Shown: positions 36,615 through 49,984 of the stretch, piece after piece | How the letters are laid out: every line of letters begins with the position of its first letter | Numbering within the stretch: the first letter of the stretch is position 1 | Assembly (NCBI RefSeq): GCF_963576615.1 | Contig: NC_088718.1 | Span: 27,999,377 to 28,063,376, forward strand | DNA from: Watersipora subatra | Lineage: Eukaryota > Bryozoa > Gymnolaemata > Cheilostomatida > Watersiporidae | Reading direction: 5' to 3' | Length of the DNA stretch: 64,000 bases | Notes under the pieces: model-generated | Told to the model about the DNA's origin: nothing | The model's input: only the letters and a program-made list of their open reading frames with translations | Databases searched by the model: none | Translations under genes and position numbers: made by a program

Positions 36615-39600
36615 TTAGCTCTCATTTTCCTCATCATCATCCTCCTCATCTTCTCTCACACCCCTGTTAGTGCATTCTGTATTGGTGCAGCCACAAAGGT
36701 CGCAGCATGGTAAGTTGGCCATCTTACATGAGCATCTTTGGCGGCAACCATTTTTGTCGCACTTGCATTGTACCGTCTTCAGAACTTGTGGTGGTATGAC
36801 AGATTTCTGATACCAAGTTATTTCTAGAGTGTCTTCTTTAGTCATGTGCCAGCCATTATCTTGAGGTGGAGGAATGTTGGGCTTAAAAGAAATAAAGTCT
36901 ATATATGTGCGATGTTAATTCATACCATAAACAGCAATGGCTTTATATCAAATTGTTAGACAAGCATGTGAAAGCTTTTTATTAGCAGTCATAGGGTGTG
37001 TAGATGTTAGCAGGATAATAATGAAGCCATGTTGAAAAAGATTTATATAACACAAATCATTTGTTTTTCTTATACTAAAATTACATTGCACTGATAGGTT
37101 TATGTTTGAGGTGAGTTATTTCCCCCTGCCGAATAATTATGATCCATAATGAAGAGTCTCAAGTTGAGATTTATTAATAATCTAGTTCAGCGTCACTATG
37201 TTTGGGGTTGTTGTTTTGCCTCAAACTACAACTGAAACAGATTGTCAATCTCTATAGCGGAAGGCCACACAAATCACAACATATACCATACACCTTTTAT
37301 ACCTATTATTCTACACACTCTATACATACCACATCATGTTTCCTGCATAATCTGTTAAATAAAATCATGCTTTGCAGTGTTGAGTGTTTCACATGACAAA
37401 CAAATATCAAAGATAGAATACCTGTTCACACAGAGACTATAAAGCATTAACAATAATAATATTCTTAAAAAGAAATAGAATAGGAAATTTACCTCTCGGC
37501 GTCATATACATATTTATCATAGCAGGATTTATGGTACTTCAGCTCTCGAGCGACAGCATCACTCCAGCTAAACTCCCGCAAAATACGTTCATCTCCAAGG
37601 ATCTCTGCACAGTCCTGGAGTTTACCTTTGAAAAATAGCACAACCAATAGCACAACTCAAACATATACCATAAATCACAGGTTACCTTTAGTAGGTCAAA
37701 ATTGGATGATATCGCCATAATAATACTATGCCATAAAACCAACTAGATCAAATCAGCCATCACAGGTTAATTAAACATTCTTCATTGACATACTTGCAGT
37801 TTGGACTGGGTTTTTCAGAGTTTATCAATAGTAGTGGTTACACATCCAGTCTTGTACTTGCGTTCCTTCTGACACAGAATACATATTGGAGGTAAGATTG
37901 GTCGCTGGTTTGCCACTCGTTTTCTCTTAGCAGGCCTAGGTGTCTCCCCTATACCCTCATTTCCCAATTGAGATTCATTAATATTGACAGCTTGGTCTGT
38001 CTCTGGCTGTGGTGATATTACGCAAAATGTGCAAGCTTACATTCATTATTGCAAAGAATAGGTTTTTATTATGATGGAATGAAAGGCCAAGCTGGGGTGG
38101 CGGGTTCTCAACCAGGTAACTTGATAACACTGAGTCAGACCATTTTACACATACACACTAGACTTTTGTGTACTCTGCGTAAAACAGTTGCATCTCATAT
38201 ATAAATAAGCCTTAACCCTTTTGCGATACTGACGCTGGTGGGCAGAGCGACTATTATGTCACCACGCGAACGTTTTTTATAAACTGATTTCTGGTTAGAT
38301 TATTGTCTTTTTTTTATTTAATTTTTTTACCAATAGTAAACTACAATAGATTGGTTTCTGCTAGCAACAAAAAAAGCCGTTTTGAGGATCAAAAACGATC
38401 GTTTTTGTAATACTGAATGAGCGAAAAATCTGAAATGAAAATGTATTTAAATAAAATTGGGAATTTTGTTTATAGCTTGTTTCTGTTTTTTTCTGCTTTC
38501 TGAATGTTTTCTCAGAGTGACACAACTTTATTTTACTCTCATGGCGTCTTCCAAAGGCTATAAGCAAAGGAGATTGTTGGTTGAGATAGTATTACTCAAC
38601 TCACTTCAGTTCTCCTTTGAGCTGATTGTAATGTTTTCTCGTGAGTGAAATGGCTGTAGCATTTCTCATGGCAGCTGATAGTGATATCTTGAGAGGTGTT
38701 GGAACTGGTCGAAGATGATGATGCTCCTAGTCCCTTAGAAGATCGTTGCAAATAGAGTCTAGATAAACTCCTTTGCGGCTCAAGATAATAGTTAATATAT
38801 TGCTGAGCATATGACTCAGCAGTGCCGAGCCACTTTGATGATAAAACAATCACGTTGCAGTTGTCATTTTCTGATTTCAGACAGTGAAAAGCACATGAGG
38901 TAGCAGCCTTTTTCTTCATTTCAACTTGCAAACATGCATGCGGCTTACGCACTACTTTCTTTAATAATAACAAACCGGATTACTCATAGTAAAGCGGATT
39001 GTTTAACATGGCGTAGTAACTATAAAATCATGACTGCGCGTTGTGAAATAGTGCAACTATATTTTGTAACATTTTACTAGAAATGGCAAGTTTTCAGATT
39101 CCAAGAACTTTATTTTAGTTAATTTATGCTACATCAACCATTTTAAAATAATCAAAAAAGCTTCTGCTGGCCGTTTTCTGATATTTTACAATTCAGCATC
39201 ACATGCACTGGACTAATAAGGAAAGCGGAGCAACTCATTCAATATCCTGAGTCAACAATCACATTTAGTTATGAATATCAGAGCATAGCAATGAAACATT
39301 ATAAATTTTGAATGCGACTATGCTGCATTTTTTATTGTTAATGAGTTGCACTAAAAAAGGTTTCCAATCCCCCAACGTTTCCGATGTCTGAATTGCTTGA
39401 ATAAAAACAATGATAACTGAGTATGACTTAATTATTGAGTTTACCACAAGAATCTTGCTTGTTTTTCAAGGAGTGCGAAGAGCTAAGAGCTTTCTGGGTG
39501 GCCTCAATATCGATACACGTGTGGCTTGTGGCACTCTCTATATTGACACTATCCATATGTGCTGAAACATGAAACAAGTGGGTAAAAAGAGAAAATATTG

Positions 39601-39899
39601 CGGTAAGTAAAAAGCCGAATACCGCCATTGAAAATCTTGCACTTTTCCTAAAGCATCTTAGAACTCTATCCGGCTGATTTAGACTTTTATGAACTAAAAC
39701 AGCACTTACCATTTTCAGTTGCCTTGCCTAGTTCTTGCTGTACTGTCGCCAGATAATCGGAATATCCTGTATTATCTTTGCTGCGCTTTGATTCTTGCTC
39801 AGCAATGCATGTTTTCAAATAGCCCTGATAGTCTGCAGCTGGACGTTTAGTCGCCTGCTCTTTAAGACAGGCATCAAGATACCGGTCATAGTTAGCCAT
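36615..39899 (-). CDS. Cys/His-rich protein of an expanded invertebrate family, middle missing
   Basis: Five exons join in phase: 39899-39710 (ATG, MANYDRYLDACLKEQ), 39561-39445, 38924-38605, 38006-37794, 37614-37493. They carry a CHEKCYSHFT motif in exon 3, PICILCQKERK in exon 4, and LQDCAEILGDERIL with ELKYHKSCYDKYV in exon 5. A C-terminal exon at 36881-36615 has NGWHMTKEDTLEITW and a tight cysteine cluster from QCKCDKNGC to CTNTECTNRG, then an acidic tail. From general knowledge, large uncharacterised invertebrate proteins combine such N-terminal C/H pairs with such a C-terminal cluster. The several hundred residues usual between them have no room here, and the join from exon 5 to the last exon is out of phase. 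Exon 4 also has an in-frame TGA (37817-37815). Probably an internally deleted, decaying copy. Function unknown; metal binding is inferred. Confidence 0.55.
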
Positions 39900-39995
39900 G
39901 CTAAAACAATCAAAATACACACGATAAATACGCAAATCGTGCCTTTACCCCCATTGACTACCCAACACAGGCCAGCTGTATGATGACCCTTTGGC

Positions 39996-40078
39996 TCATT
40001 TTGGAGTTGGATAGTGGGCACCATCAACTCCACACGTTTTAAGTCTGAGGCTTAGACTACACAAATATACATGTATGA
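39996..40078 (-). repeat. Dispersed ~70-bp repeat, copy 3 (inverted to copy 1)
   Basis: On the minus strand it reads TATTTGTGTAGTCTAAGCC, then TCAGACTTAAAACGTGTGG and GGTGCCCACTATCCAACTCC. It matches 20155-20225 except for an 8-base insertion there. It starts about 100 bases upstream of the ATG at 39899. Confidence 0.7.
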
Positions 40079-41063
40079 GCTTCAAATAAATAAATTTTCT
40101 GGTTGAAGGATATCAACTAGATATAGTGTAGAACATGTAAGCACTCCTTTAGAAACTAACACATTAAGAGTAGGGGATTGCGTGAGTGAATGCATAGAGT
40201 AACATGTAGTGAAATAGTTATTAGTATTATTTTATATAGGATTATTTTTCTAACTAATTTTTATATTTTAATTTACAGTATTCATTTAATATTTCATTTG
40301 AGGATTATCTATATATAATCACTGGCCTGGACTTGGGAGAGTTATATAATTCATTTATTCATACTTACTTATACTCTACTGTTCTACTGTATGTTGCTAA
40401 CTTTATTTTATAAATAACCTTTGTTTGTTTAACCATTTTGTTTTCTCTATCATTCACCGAACAAGTAAAAAGAGTTAGTTATGTTAATATCCATAACTAA
40501 CTACTACTAAACTTTACATTAAAGTTATTGTTTTTTATCAATTAATAAAAAACGAAGTAGGCTATGTTAATAACATACAGTACCAGTTCGTATGAAAAAT
40601 TAATTACTGATTAATTACTAAAATGAAAATAAACTATTACGATGCATCACTTCATTCAACACAAGCCTGCCTGCCCAAGGCCGTCCCTTGATTGATTTGT
40701 TACATTTAGATTTATGAATATTTTTAATTAATTAAAACAGAAATTTAAATCTTTCAGTAAAATTTATTTTATAAACAACTTTACAGTTAAATCTCTACCT
40801 TTGAATGTTGTAGTTTCGATATCCAGCTCAAACTTGATGTGCAAAAGTTAAAAATAATTATTCACTGATTACACTTCACTACCGCACCAGTCCAGCGTCA
40901 ATTCAATTACTATAAAAACATTGAATGCAACTCGCTAGAATAGAAACAAAACTGCATGAACAGCAAAATACCATAGAAACAAAATTGGCATAGATATGAA
41001 AAGAAAAGATAACTCTCATTAACAATTAACCAGTTTTAGCAATGATTCGATACTACGTGTGAA
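40079..41063. other. No gene seen
   Basis: AT-rich DNA between the repeat at 39996 and the P-type element. No exon or element end was recognised. Confidence 0.6.
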
Positions 41064-41865
41064 GTAGTGTTCAGTGTCGTATAGGGAGAGTTACGTCACC
41101 AACGGGGCCTATACAAACGCATCAAAAGTTCCAAGCAAACATCGGCCACGCCTACTTTTATATAGAGTTACAATGGACTGCACTTACCTGTCTTTGTTTA
41201 TCAGTTAATAAAACTACTTTGGGTAACCTTAGAGCCCTATCAAGTATATCACAAGAAAGCTCAGGTTTTGCTCTAACTCACATAGCAGTTGTAAAAATGA
41301 GAACTTCATATTTACAGGTTTTTTGCTACTTTATAGTAAATACCTTTTATTATCTGCACTAGAATGTCTTAGCTAAATTGTGTTTACTTGCAATTTCACA
41401 ACTTTGGGCGACCAAACAAACAATTAAATGTATTCACAATGATAATTATATTTATAATATCATCACTTGCCAATTTTTTTGTTCATAAAAATTATAAGCA
41501 GGCTTGTTTTATGCAAATTAATGGACAACCACAAATTTATTACGGACAAAGATTTCAACTAAACATGCAAGAAGTATGAGGTACAACGTAAAAATTGAAC
41601 AACTTTCCATAATAAAAACTGAATACTAAAAGGGCATATTATACTACATAGAAAATCTTTCATAGTAATGTTACAATAAAAATTATTAACTTCGAATAAA
41701 CAAGTCAAAGAAGCTAAGCTGTACTAGTACTATAGTAAGGTACGCCAACGTAGTATTTTGTGTGCAATGGCTGACTTGCACATGTTTATAACATATATAA
41801 ATATAATACTAGTCAACAAGAATGAGTACAGTAAAAATACAGAAAGCATCAAATTTCAACAACAC

Positions 41866-44800
41866 TTAATGATGAATATTCTGAGCTAGTGTTCGCATGG
41901 CCATGCTTTTGCTACCAAACTGCACTGACTGTGAGGTGGAGGTATGTTTTTTACATAAAATATGAAGTCTAACATTCACTAACTTTCTCACTAGTTTCTG
42001 CAATATAGCATGACAAGTGGGCAGCTCACATAGCATATCAATATTCTCTATGCATTTAGAAGCTATCAAAGTACCTATATGGTTGTTCTTAAGATGAGGT
42101 TCAAAGCTTCTCACGACAGACTCCCACTTTTTGAACAGAGCAAGCAGCCAGCCAGCAAGATAGTATAACGACTCTTCTTCTGCTGCGCTGATTTCCTCAC
42201 ATGAAGCCAGATATACATCTATGAGCAAAGGCTCGGCAGTTGGTACTTCTATGGTAGATGGCAATAAATCTCCGAAGTACTCTCGCTAATCTTCTACATA
42301 GTTAGAAGCTTTGGTCGGTTTGAGATACTCTGCCACAGTGATCAGTTTTTGAGCATATTTAAATTCTCTAGCTGTTGGCACAGGACTCTTACATCTTACC
42401 AAGCTGAAAAGGTTCTCGATACAGTCTTGTGTCAACCTGGAGGTGAGTAAGAACTCCATGTTGTCAAGCGTGTCATCACAAATGTTGAGTACGGATCATG
42501 TAGATAGGTGAATACTAGCTTGGACTGGCTTCCATGCATACTTGATTCCTATCCGCATTGACTGAACTATTTGTATAAAATCATCAAGAAATGAACGAGC
42601 ATCGGCATAAGCGTCAAGTTTGTGTTCAGATAAAGCCATTACCGAATGTCGAGAGGACTTCAAATCAAATCAATGGTCGACTGTGTCAATAAACCAAGCC
42701 GTTGTCAAATACTCCTCAGCTCTACCTTCCTTAATAACGAGGTACCTCAGAGCAGCACTAACAGACTTACTAAAGAGATGCATGACATTCGCCACATTCA
42801 TTTTGCTTAAGTGTTCTGTAGACGAGACAGTTTTATCAAACAGATTGGGTGCTAATTTTAAGTCTTTACCAGACTGAAATTCAAGAAGATCCAAAACATG
42901 GGAGAGTTTTATGCAGTTAAAATGAAGATTATGTTTTTTACAAATATCGTCAGCTATTGTAAAAACTTTATGAGTGGCAAACGCATTTCTTAAATTTTTA
43001 ATAACGTGAGGAACGTCAGCTAAGAAATGAAGTACATTATCACCAGACACAGGATGTGGAATACAGCTGACTGGTGAGTCCCTTTTGCTTTCAATACTAA
43101 ATGTCTTCCACATCGCTTGGTTGTTTGACTCCATGTCTGACGTAACAGCAACAACTTTCAGACCAATACCGCTTGCATGTGTTATGACATCAATAATAAG
43201 AGAAGCTAGACTGTCCCCGGAAATAGATTTACCAGTGAGATGGAATGCGACAATTTGTTTCCATCTTTCAGTAATTCCTGCAAAGATACAGCCAACACTT
43301 GGATTCAAAGTACATGTAATATTAGTGGTAAAACTGCAGACACAAAGAGGAAAGTAATAAATGAAATAAACAAGAAATTAACGTCACCAACCTCCAAGCA
43401 TAACCACTAAACCATGACTAGCAAGGCCACTATGGCCAGGTAACATCACTTCTCCTATTACGGAGCTGTTGCTAGCATCATACTCAAGGGCTTCAGTAAT
43501 CTCCCTCTCAATTTTTACCAACAACATACTTTCTTAAGCTTCTTCCGTAACATTCGTTCTATGCTCTCGATTTCGGATGTGATCAAAGTTGTAGGCTTAC
43601 TTGTCGCTAGTTCTGATTCCAAGACATTCGGTGAATCAATTTCTAAAAATCTAAATATACCATATTAAAATAATGACAATTATAGTCACTTTTAAGATTT
43701 AAGCATCAGCAAATGGGGAGCACTGTTGCTCTCCGGATAGCGCATAAACTTGCAAATCAATATGAATAGAATGTGAGAAACGTTTGCCTGTGTGAATTGA
43801 AAATGTGCAGCAAGAGCAATTTATCATCATTGGCGATGAGGGATTGAATTCATTAGTAAATACGTGTATGTTAGACAGATATTTAAATCATACATATCAC
43901 TTATACCTGAACCCCTAAATTCTACTGGCCACAGCAACTGATAAGATAAATGCTGTACTGCTAATTAATTGGGAAAATGTTATAGAAGTGAGTGTCAGTT
44001 AGTAAAGTTAGAGTGTGTAAGAAAGCTACATATATAAAGAATACAATTGTTAATCACACAGCAATTTTGTTTCCATACCTTTTTGTAATCACCTGTTAAA
44101 AGATACATTCAAATTAATAACTGAAACTGATTGTAATATAAAATTACTTTTGCAAAAATCTGTTGCACAGTTTGATATATCATAAGCAATAAATGAGAAA
44201 TTGAATATAGAAATTAATGAAAAAAATTTCCTTACCCATATTTTGGCTTGTGATGGGGAATGCAGAAGAGCTGCGGCTTGTGATTATAGTATTTTTTAAA
44301 GCAGTTTTTTTTCGGAGACAGGTGGTGGCCTGTGAGCAAACAGAGCAAGAATAGCATCACTTGTCAGTCGACGTTTTTCCGTTTTAGTCAGTGTAAAACA
44401 CTTTTCTTCAAAATGTCTCTATAAGTAAATAAAAAAGAGGAGAGGTAAGCAAGGGAAACAGTAATATGAAAACTACTATTACTATTAGGCCTACTAATAG
44501 GGCCACTACTATTATACTATTCAACTTATTCTTAAATGCCTATACAACTTTTCTAATACTTTTAACCAGTTATCTCTTAATGAATGCAAGATACTATATG
44601 CTATTTTTATCAACTTCAATAATAACACAAATGCAAATCATTACAACAGATAAGAAAACTTTGGTAATAATAATAAAACTTGACAAAAACAATAGTGGTA
44701 CTATACAAACAACTAAACTTACGATTAGCATTTATTATAATTGTAAAATTTATTTTAACAACTAGCAGCATTAATTACAATGACAATAAGAATATCAATT

Positions 44801-47332
44801 GGTTTAAAAACAGGCCTGCCAACCCAAGAGTAGGACAATGCGTGAGATTTGGCTTGGGGCAATTTATGTGTCAATAATAGTATATATAAAATGGTGGAAA
44901 TTGGGGCAAAAATCTCACGCAGTTCTCACGCCTTTTGATTTTTTCTTTGGGGTGATTGCGTGAGTCTCACGCCCAATGCGTGAGAGTTGGCAGGTATGTT
45001 TAAAAACCGATATACATGTACGTATATACGTATAACAAGATAATTCTAAATAATATTTTGACTAACCTCACAAAGTTTAGAAGAAGCAGTTAGCTGCAAA
45101 AGTTTCGGATTCCTTTTGCTACTGTCAGATATCAGTTCTAGAATAAAACAGGAGAACCTATTTTGCCAAGGAAACCAGCAACTACTATGACCCATGAAGA
45201 CAACAACACACGCAAAAAGGAAATTTAATCACCTATTCATCTTAGCACAACAAACAGACCACCCCAGGATGTCAGATGCTAGCTGGCCGGGAAAACCACA
45301 AATCACTTTATCTCACCATAATATATATATTTATTTATATGCTTATTCAGATTCAACACAGCTCATCAAAATATTGCATAAACATCGGAAAGAAAAGACG
45401 TGAGAGCTGAGCAGCCATCCAATCCTATAGAGAACCTGTACAGAGTAGAAGAGAGCCTCCATGCATACATCCCCGAGCTACAACAAATGATTGAGTATCT
45501 TACATAAACAATAACTGCATGACTTGAGCTTACACTTTAATCTTTGTATTTTATGCTTTTTACTTTATGTTAGTTTTAAATTTTATGTGTTATGCTAGTT
45601 TTGTTTTTTTTATACATTGGTAATGTCAAAGCAGTCCTCAGAAACTATCAAACTCATGAAAAACAGTCCTTTCAACTATATCTCCATGGGATTCCATTTA
45701 ATCATGGAATTTCCCAAGGAGCTGGCTTCTAGCAGCAAGCAGAGCCTTAAAAAAATAAGCTTTAAGAATTTTCACAGCTAAAATAAATTTTTTAAAAATA
45801 TGACTTTTATAGTAATAAAAAGAATGGAGCGAAATACATACTCCAGAATTTTTCTAGATTTTTAAAGCTAAAACAAAAGAGATAGAGACACTTTTATAAA
45901 TTCCACACTCAGAAAATTGGCTAAGTTTTTTAAACATCATGGGCTTCCCAGAAAGATGAGCTCACCCGCTCCACCACAGCTGGTCTGTTGTGATATGCAC
46001 AGTCAGCAATTGCACAAAGTTTGCAAAATGCTGACTAGAAACCAATTAGAAGTTATTATTCCCAGACAGCTGGTATATAAGGAGCCTCTGAAAGTGATTA
46101 AGGCAGAGAGCGGGCCAGGGAGGCCAAGTGGGTGAAATCGTATACCCCTTTTACAACTGTTGCCTCGAAGAGATAAAGCCATTTGGCTGAATACTACGAT
46201 AGCATTTGTACGTTTCTGAGGACACGTTTTTATCACTCATTTTGACGAGATATACACTTATTATACTACGAACAACGAATTATTTGAACAAATTTCTTCA
46301 TTCATTTTATGCCCAAGTGAGGCTTGCTATTGATAAATATACTTTATATCGAAGCCTGAGATAGGCCAATCTATTATTGATACGACAACAATATTTGAGT
46401 TTGCAACCAGCACTTGAAATTTACGCCCTAGAGAGGCTATATACTGATAAAACAACACTCATTCTACAAATGAACATACATTGTTGCCCAAGCGAGGCAA
46501 GACAACTACTGAGCTGAGAGATAAGTATAAAATATTCAGGAGAAGACAACTTGTGTCAGAATTGCAGATACGGTAACAGATCATACACAAAATTCGCAGG
46601 ATTGATTTGACAGTCGATTGATATAGAGAACATTTCTTTACCTGGCAGGAAGAGCCACTTTGCCAGTTCGAAAAATTTATTTGTTACGTGAGAAAAGCAG
46701 TCAGGAGTGCTACCTTACACAACATTATATAGAACCACACACAAAACACAATTGCATTTATAAGATGTATTTTATTAAATTTTGAAACTTTCATTTAGTT
46801 TGAATAATTATATACATACATATTTATAAAATATTATTAAATTTTCTCCAGTGACAAAGCTGTAGCTTTGCACCACACTACGAGTAATTTAGAAATACAT
46901 TATATTTATACAAACAAAAATATATTTATATAATTCAAATATATTATATTATTTAGTTTATTACATATATTATTTAAAATATTATTTTTATAATTTTTCT
47001 CACGTGACACTACTTTCAGAATCCAACCTGTAATTTTCACATTGACACTATTTAAATAAATAAAATTATAAAAAATGACTCCGTTCACATAGGCCTGACA
47101 CGGCTGTGAATAATAGTCTACAACTATCCTTAGCTTTCCTACTAATCATTTCAACATTAAACTTATAGTAATATCTAAATCTATACAATTGCAAACACTA
47201 AAAACAACATGAATCTTACCTGCCCACTTTAACAATCCATGCATTCCTTCTTTCAGGATCTTTTTGGAATTGAAAAACCTGTAGGCCTAACTCTGATCTG
47301 CCTGAACATCCCACAGCCCAACAATTAACCAT
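41866..47332 (-). pseudogene. P-type transposase with THAP domain, disabled
   Basis: THAP exons: 47332-47220 (MVNCWAVGC, KDPERRNAWIVKVG), 45121-45067 (NPKLLQLTASSKLCE) and 44418-44236 (RHFEEKCF, KRRLTSDAILALF). Joined in phase they give C-x4-C, 45 residues, then C-x2-H, with the Trp and an AVPTLF-like tail: a whole THAP zinc finger, the DNA-binding module of P elements. An A8 run near 44290 shifts the frame. The transposase frame is 43308-41866: KVVAVTSDMESNN (catalytic Asp region), FLADVPHVIKNLRN, LTQDCIENLFSLVR (the QDxxExxF motif) and YYLAGWLLALF near the end. It has three in-frame stops: TGA 42672-42670, TGA 42498-42496, TAG 42288-42286. The part between THAP and 43308 (about 43384-43660) is only partly readable. 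Family function is transposition; this copy is dead. Confidence 0.85.
44812..44997. mobile_element. 186-bp MITE with 10-bp TSD
   Basis: Ends AGGCCTGCCAACCCAAGAG and, on the minus strand, ATACCTGCCAACTCTCACG. Inner sequence repeats TGCGTGAGA, CTCACGC and related units. GTTTAAAAAC flanks both sides (44802-44811 and 44998-45007). Duplications of 9-10 bp suggest a Mutator-like source, which is inference. It lies in the intron between the THAP exons at 45067 and 44418. Confidence 0.75.
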
Positions 47333-47714
47333 TATGATGAAGATGCTGTGTAAATCACAATTAAATTTAAAATTATAAAAAATAAAGGGGAAAAGTGTTG
47401 ACGCAAAGATCGAAATAATTCCACGCTGGCAGATAAACGGAATTTTGATTTTAGCCTGGTGTAAATCTAACTAGCTACAGATAAGATGCTCGTATTATAC
47501 ATGAAAAGAATCAGAAAATTATGACGATCTTTGTGGTATATAAAAAGGCTAAAAAAATGGTGATTTTGACTGTGTATACCCGGTAAGTCGTATTTTTGAT
47601 TCAATACCTTAATTTTCAACAAAACTTTATATTGCAAAGCGAGTTTGTTTGGAACTATCGAAAATGACGTAACTCCAGTTGGCGTAACTCTCCCTATATG
47701 ACACTGGTAGTATT

Positions 47715-49984
47715 CAGTTCTCATTACTACGGCCATGGTAGTATCAGCGATTGAATATTACCCATAGATATAGATACCCATAGATACCCATAGATATATA
47801 AAGGTTTATATATCTATGATATTACCGTATTGGTAGTATTCAAAACTACGACACAGGTAGTAAACGCTGCCGTATGGGCTGCATCATCTCGTATTGCAAT
47901 AGCTAATAAAATGATGCCAGCAGGTCTGAATCATGTATGATAGTCAAGTTTTATTTGGTTAGGTTGATTTTCCAATATCATCCCCTTCCCTTGATTGTAG
48001 GCAGCAAATAATCTTCTCTACTCTTTTTGGAGCTCAGAGAGATCAGATTCCCTACAGATTTCACTCTCTTTCATGCCTGGTGAATGGTCATGAGATCTTA
48101 CTGATGACTGAATTGACAACCAAAAAATCCATGCTTGTCGTGGTGAATTGGGTACATACAAGGAGTGACCAAATTGCTGTGCGCTTTCTTTATATAACAG
48201 GTACTATTGATTACGGTATAATTTGATTTTCCTGAAATTAATTATAATCGTTACATAGGAATTATCATTCTTTTGAATATTTCTTCAATCAAAAAAACAA
48301 TAATAATTGTCTCAAGAGTTAAGAATAAACTAATAAATGAATAAATTCTTGCTGCCAGCGAGTTCTATTATTAGTACTATTGTAGTATGTTGTAGTGGAT
48401 TGTGTGCCGGTAGTTTTCATTATTAATTCTCACCCCTTTGGTTAACTGGACTAATGGAGAACCCTCACATTCCATAATAAGACAGCAGCACGACAAGGTT
48501 GTCAAACAGCAATATTCAACAAAGCATGCACATAAGATTATTGGTTGATATTCTAAATGGGCAAGAGTTGTTATTATGAGGCTTGCCAGATTTGGGAACC
48601 TTCTATTAAGATTTGACTGAAAATATATTATAATGGGTAAGTTTACAACAAAGTTTTCTATTTTCATAATCTCCACATTTTATTCTATGATAAACTTTAC
48701 AATACAAGGATTATTAACTTTAAAGTTAAGTTTAAACAAATATTTTGTTGAGTGTTGAGATGGTAGCCCATGTGGAGGTATCAGGTAGTTTTATCGTTGT
48801 TGTTTTCTGTATAAAGATAAAATATAAATTCCAAAATTTTTTCAAATTAAAGTAAAACAAATTTTTGTTGCAGTTTAAATATAATTTGCAAGCATTTTAA
48901 TCTCCGAGCAGCAGTTTTATTGTTATTAGCAGCTGCAGAACAGCGCGATGCTGGTCATTGAAACTTGCCGCCATTATATTAAATGTGTAATCAGGTTGCA
49001 AGGTCTTATGCAGTGCAGTGAAGTCTGTGGCTATGGTGAGACAAAACTAAGATTCAAGGTCAATGGCAATATCGCGATAGTGTTAAAGCTATCACAGTGC
49101 AACAGTATAATGTTAACAGCTTTATGGCGAGGTCATGGCTCGTCGAGACTACTGGTTTATAAGCAGAGGAGGACCCAAAGGTTGGTATTATTCTACCGTG
49201 TTGAAACGGGTAGGTACCTGCACATTGTTTAACAATAGTAATAGGCTCATACGTAAAAATCATTATAAACTCCTTACTACTCCATTCAAACAAACTTGTC
49301 ATAAAATAGAAATGTTGGCACATCTAGCAATGTTTTACAATAATAATTAGTCTTGAAACATCAGCATTGCAAAAAAGTTTACATTTGAAAATTTGAATTA
49401 TAGCATTCTACTTTAACTATGATTATCACGTCTGCAGTGCTAATCTAAAACTATCTCAGTTTCCAACTTCAACAGTGGGAAAAAATTTATCTATTTTATT
49501 TGCAAAATGAAATATACAAATAATTGTAGAAGAGATCTTTGGAATTGCCCCCTGCTGGTTTCAATAACATAGACTAACTTTACACCTTTTTAAATATAGT
49601 AATACTGATGAGGGTATGTATGAACAGAAATGGTCATCACAGTCGTTATTTTTAGTGTAAGTATAACTGCATTTCCATTAGCGATTTGCATTGTAAGCAA
49701 ACACCTAGACTGGTAGTGAACTTTGGTTTAAAATAAAGATTTTATATACTGTACCGTAAACTACATGTACGTGCTTGTCTTACACTAATAATGTGCTTTA
49801 AAGATATTCTGGTCACCTGTCATTTTCTTCTAGTTAGCGATTGCCGATAGATAGTAAATAGCAAGATAGTTCATAATGACCAAGCAAACATTAAAAAAGC
49901 ACTAAATATTTTGTTTTTAACATTATGGTTATAAGTATTACATCATTTGTAAATTGTTTTCATTTTTACATAAAATTGAATATA
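47715..49984. other. No gene seen
   Basis: Has a short TACCCATAGATA repeat at 47759-47800. Open frames at 48948-49350 overlap on both strands and carry no motif. No element ends were recognised. Confidence 0.55.

Larger units (their letters stand above)
41072..47706 (-). mobile_element. Full-length P-type DNA transposon (6.6 kb)
   Basis: Left end CAGTGTCGTATAGGGAGAG and, on the minus strand, right end CAGTGTCATATAGGGAGAG. The inverted match runs about 27 bases with two mismatches. Flanks GTAGTGTT (41064-41071) and GTAGTATT (47707-47714) form an 8-bp duplication with one mismatch, the size known for P elements. Inside, on the minus strand, are a split THAP domain and a P-type transposase. Structure is complete, but the frame is broken. 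A 186-bp MITE lies inside at 44812-44997. Confidence 0.87.

Noticed and set aside
37815-37817. Selenocysteine for the in-frame TGA of the Cys/His gene
   Set aside because: No selenoprotein context or recognisable SECIS structure, and the gene shows other damage.
42620-43357. Plus-strand open frames over the P transposase
   Set aside because: Shadows of the minus-strand transposase frame, which carries the family motifs.
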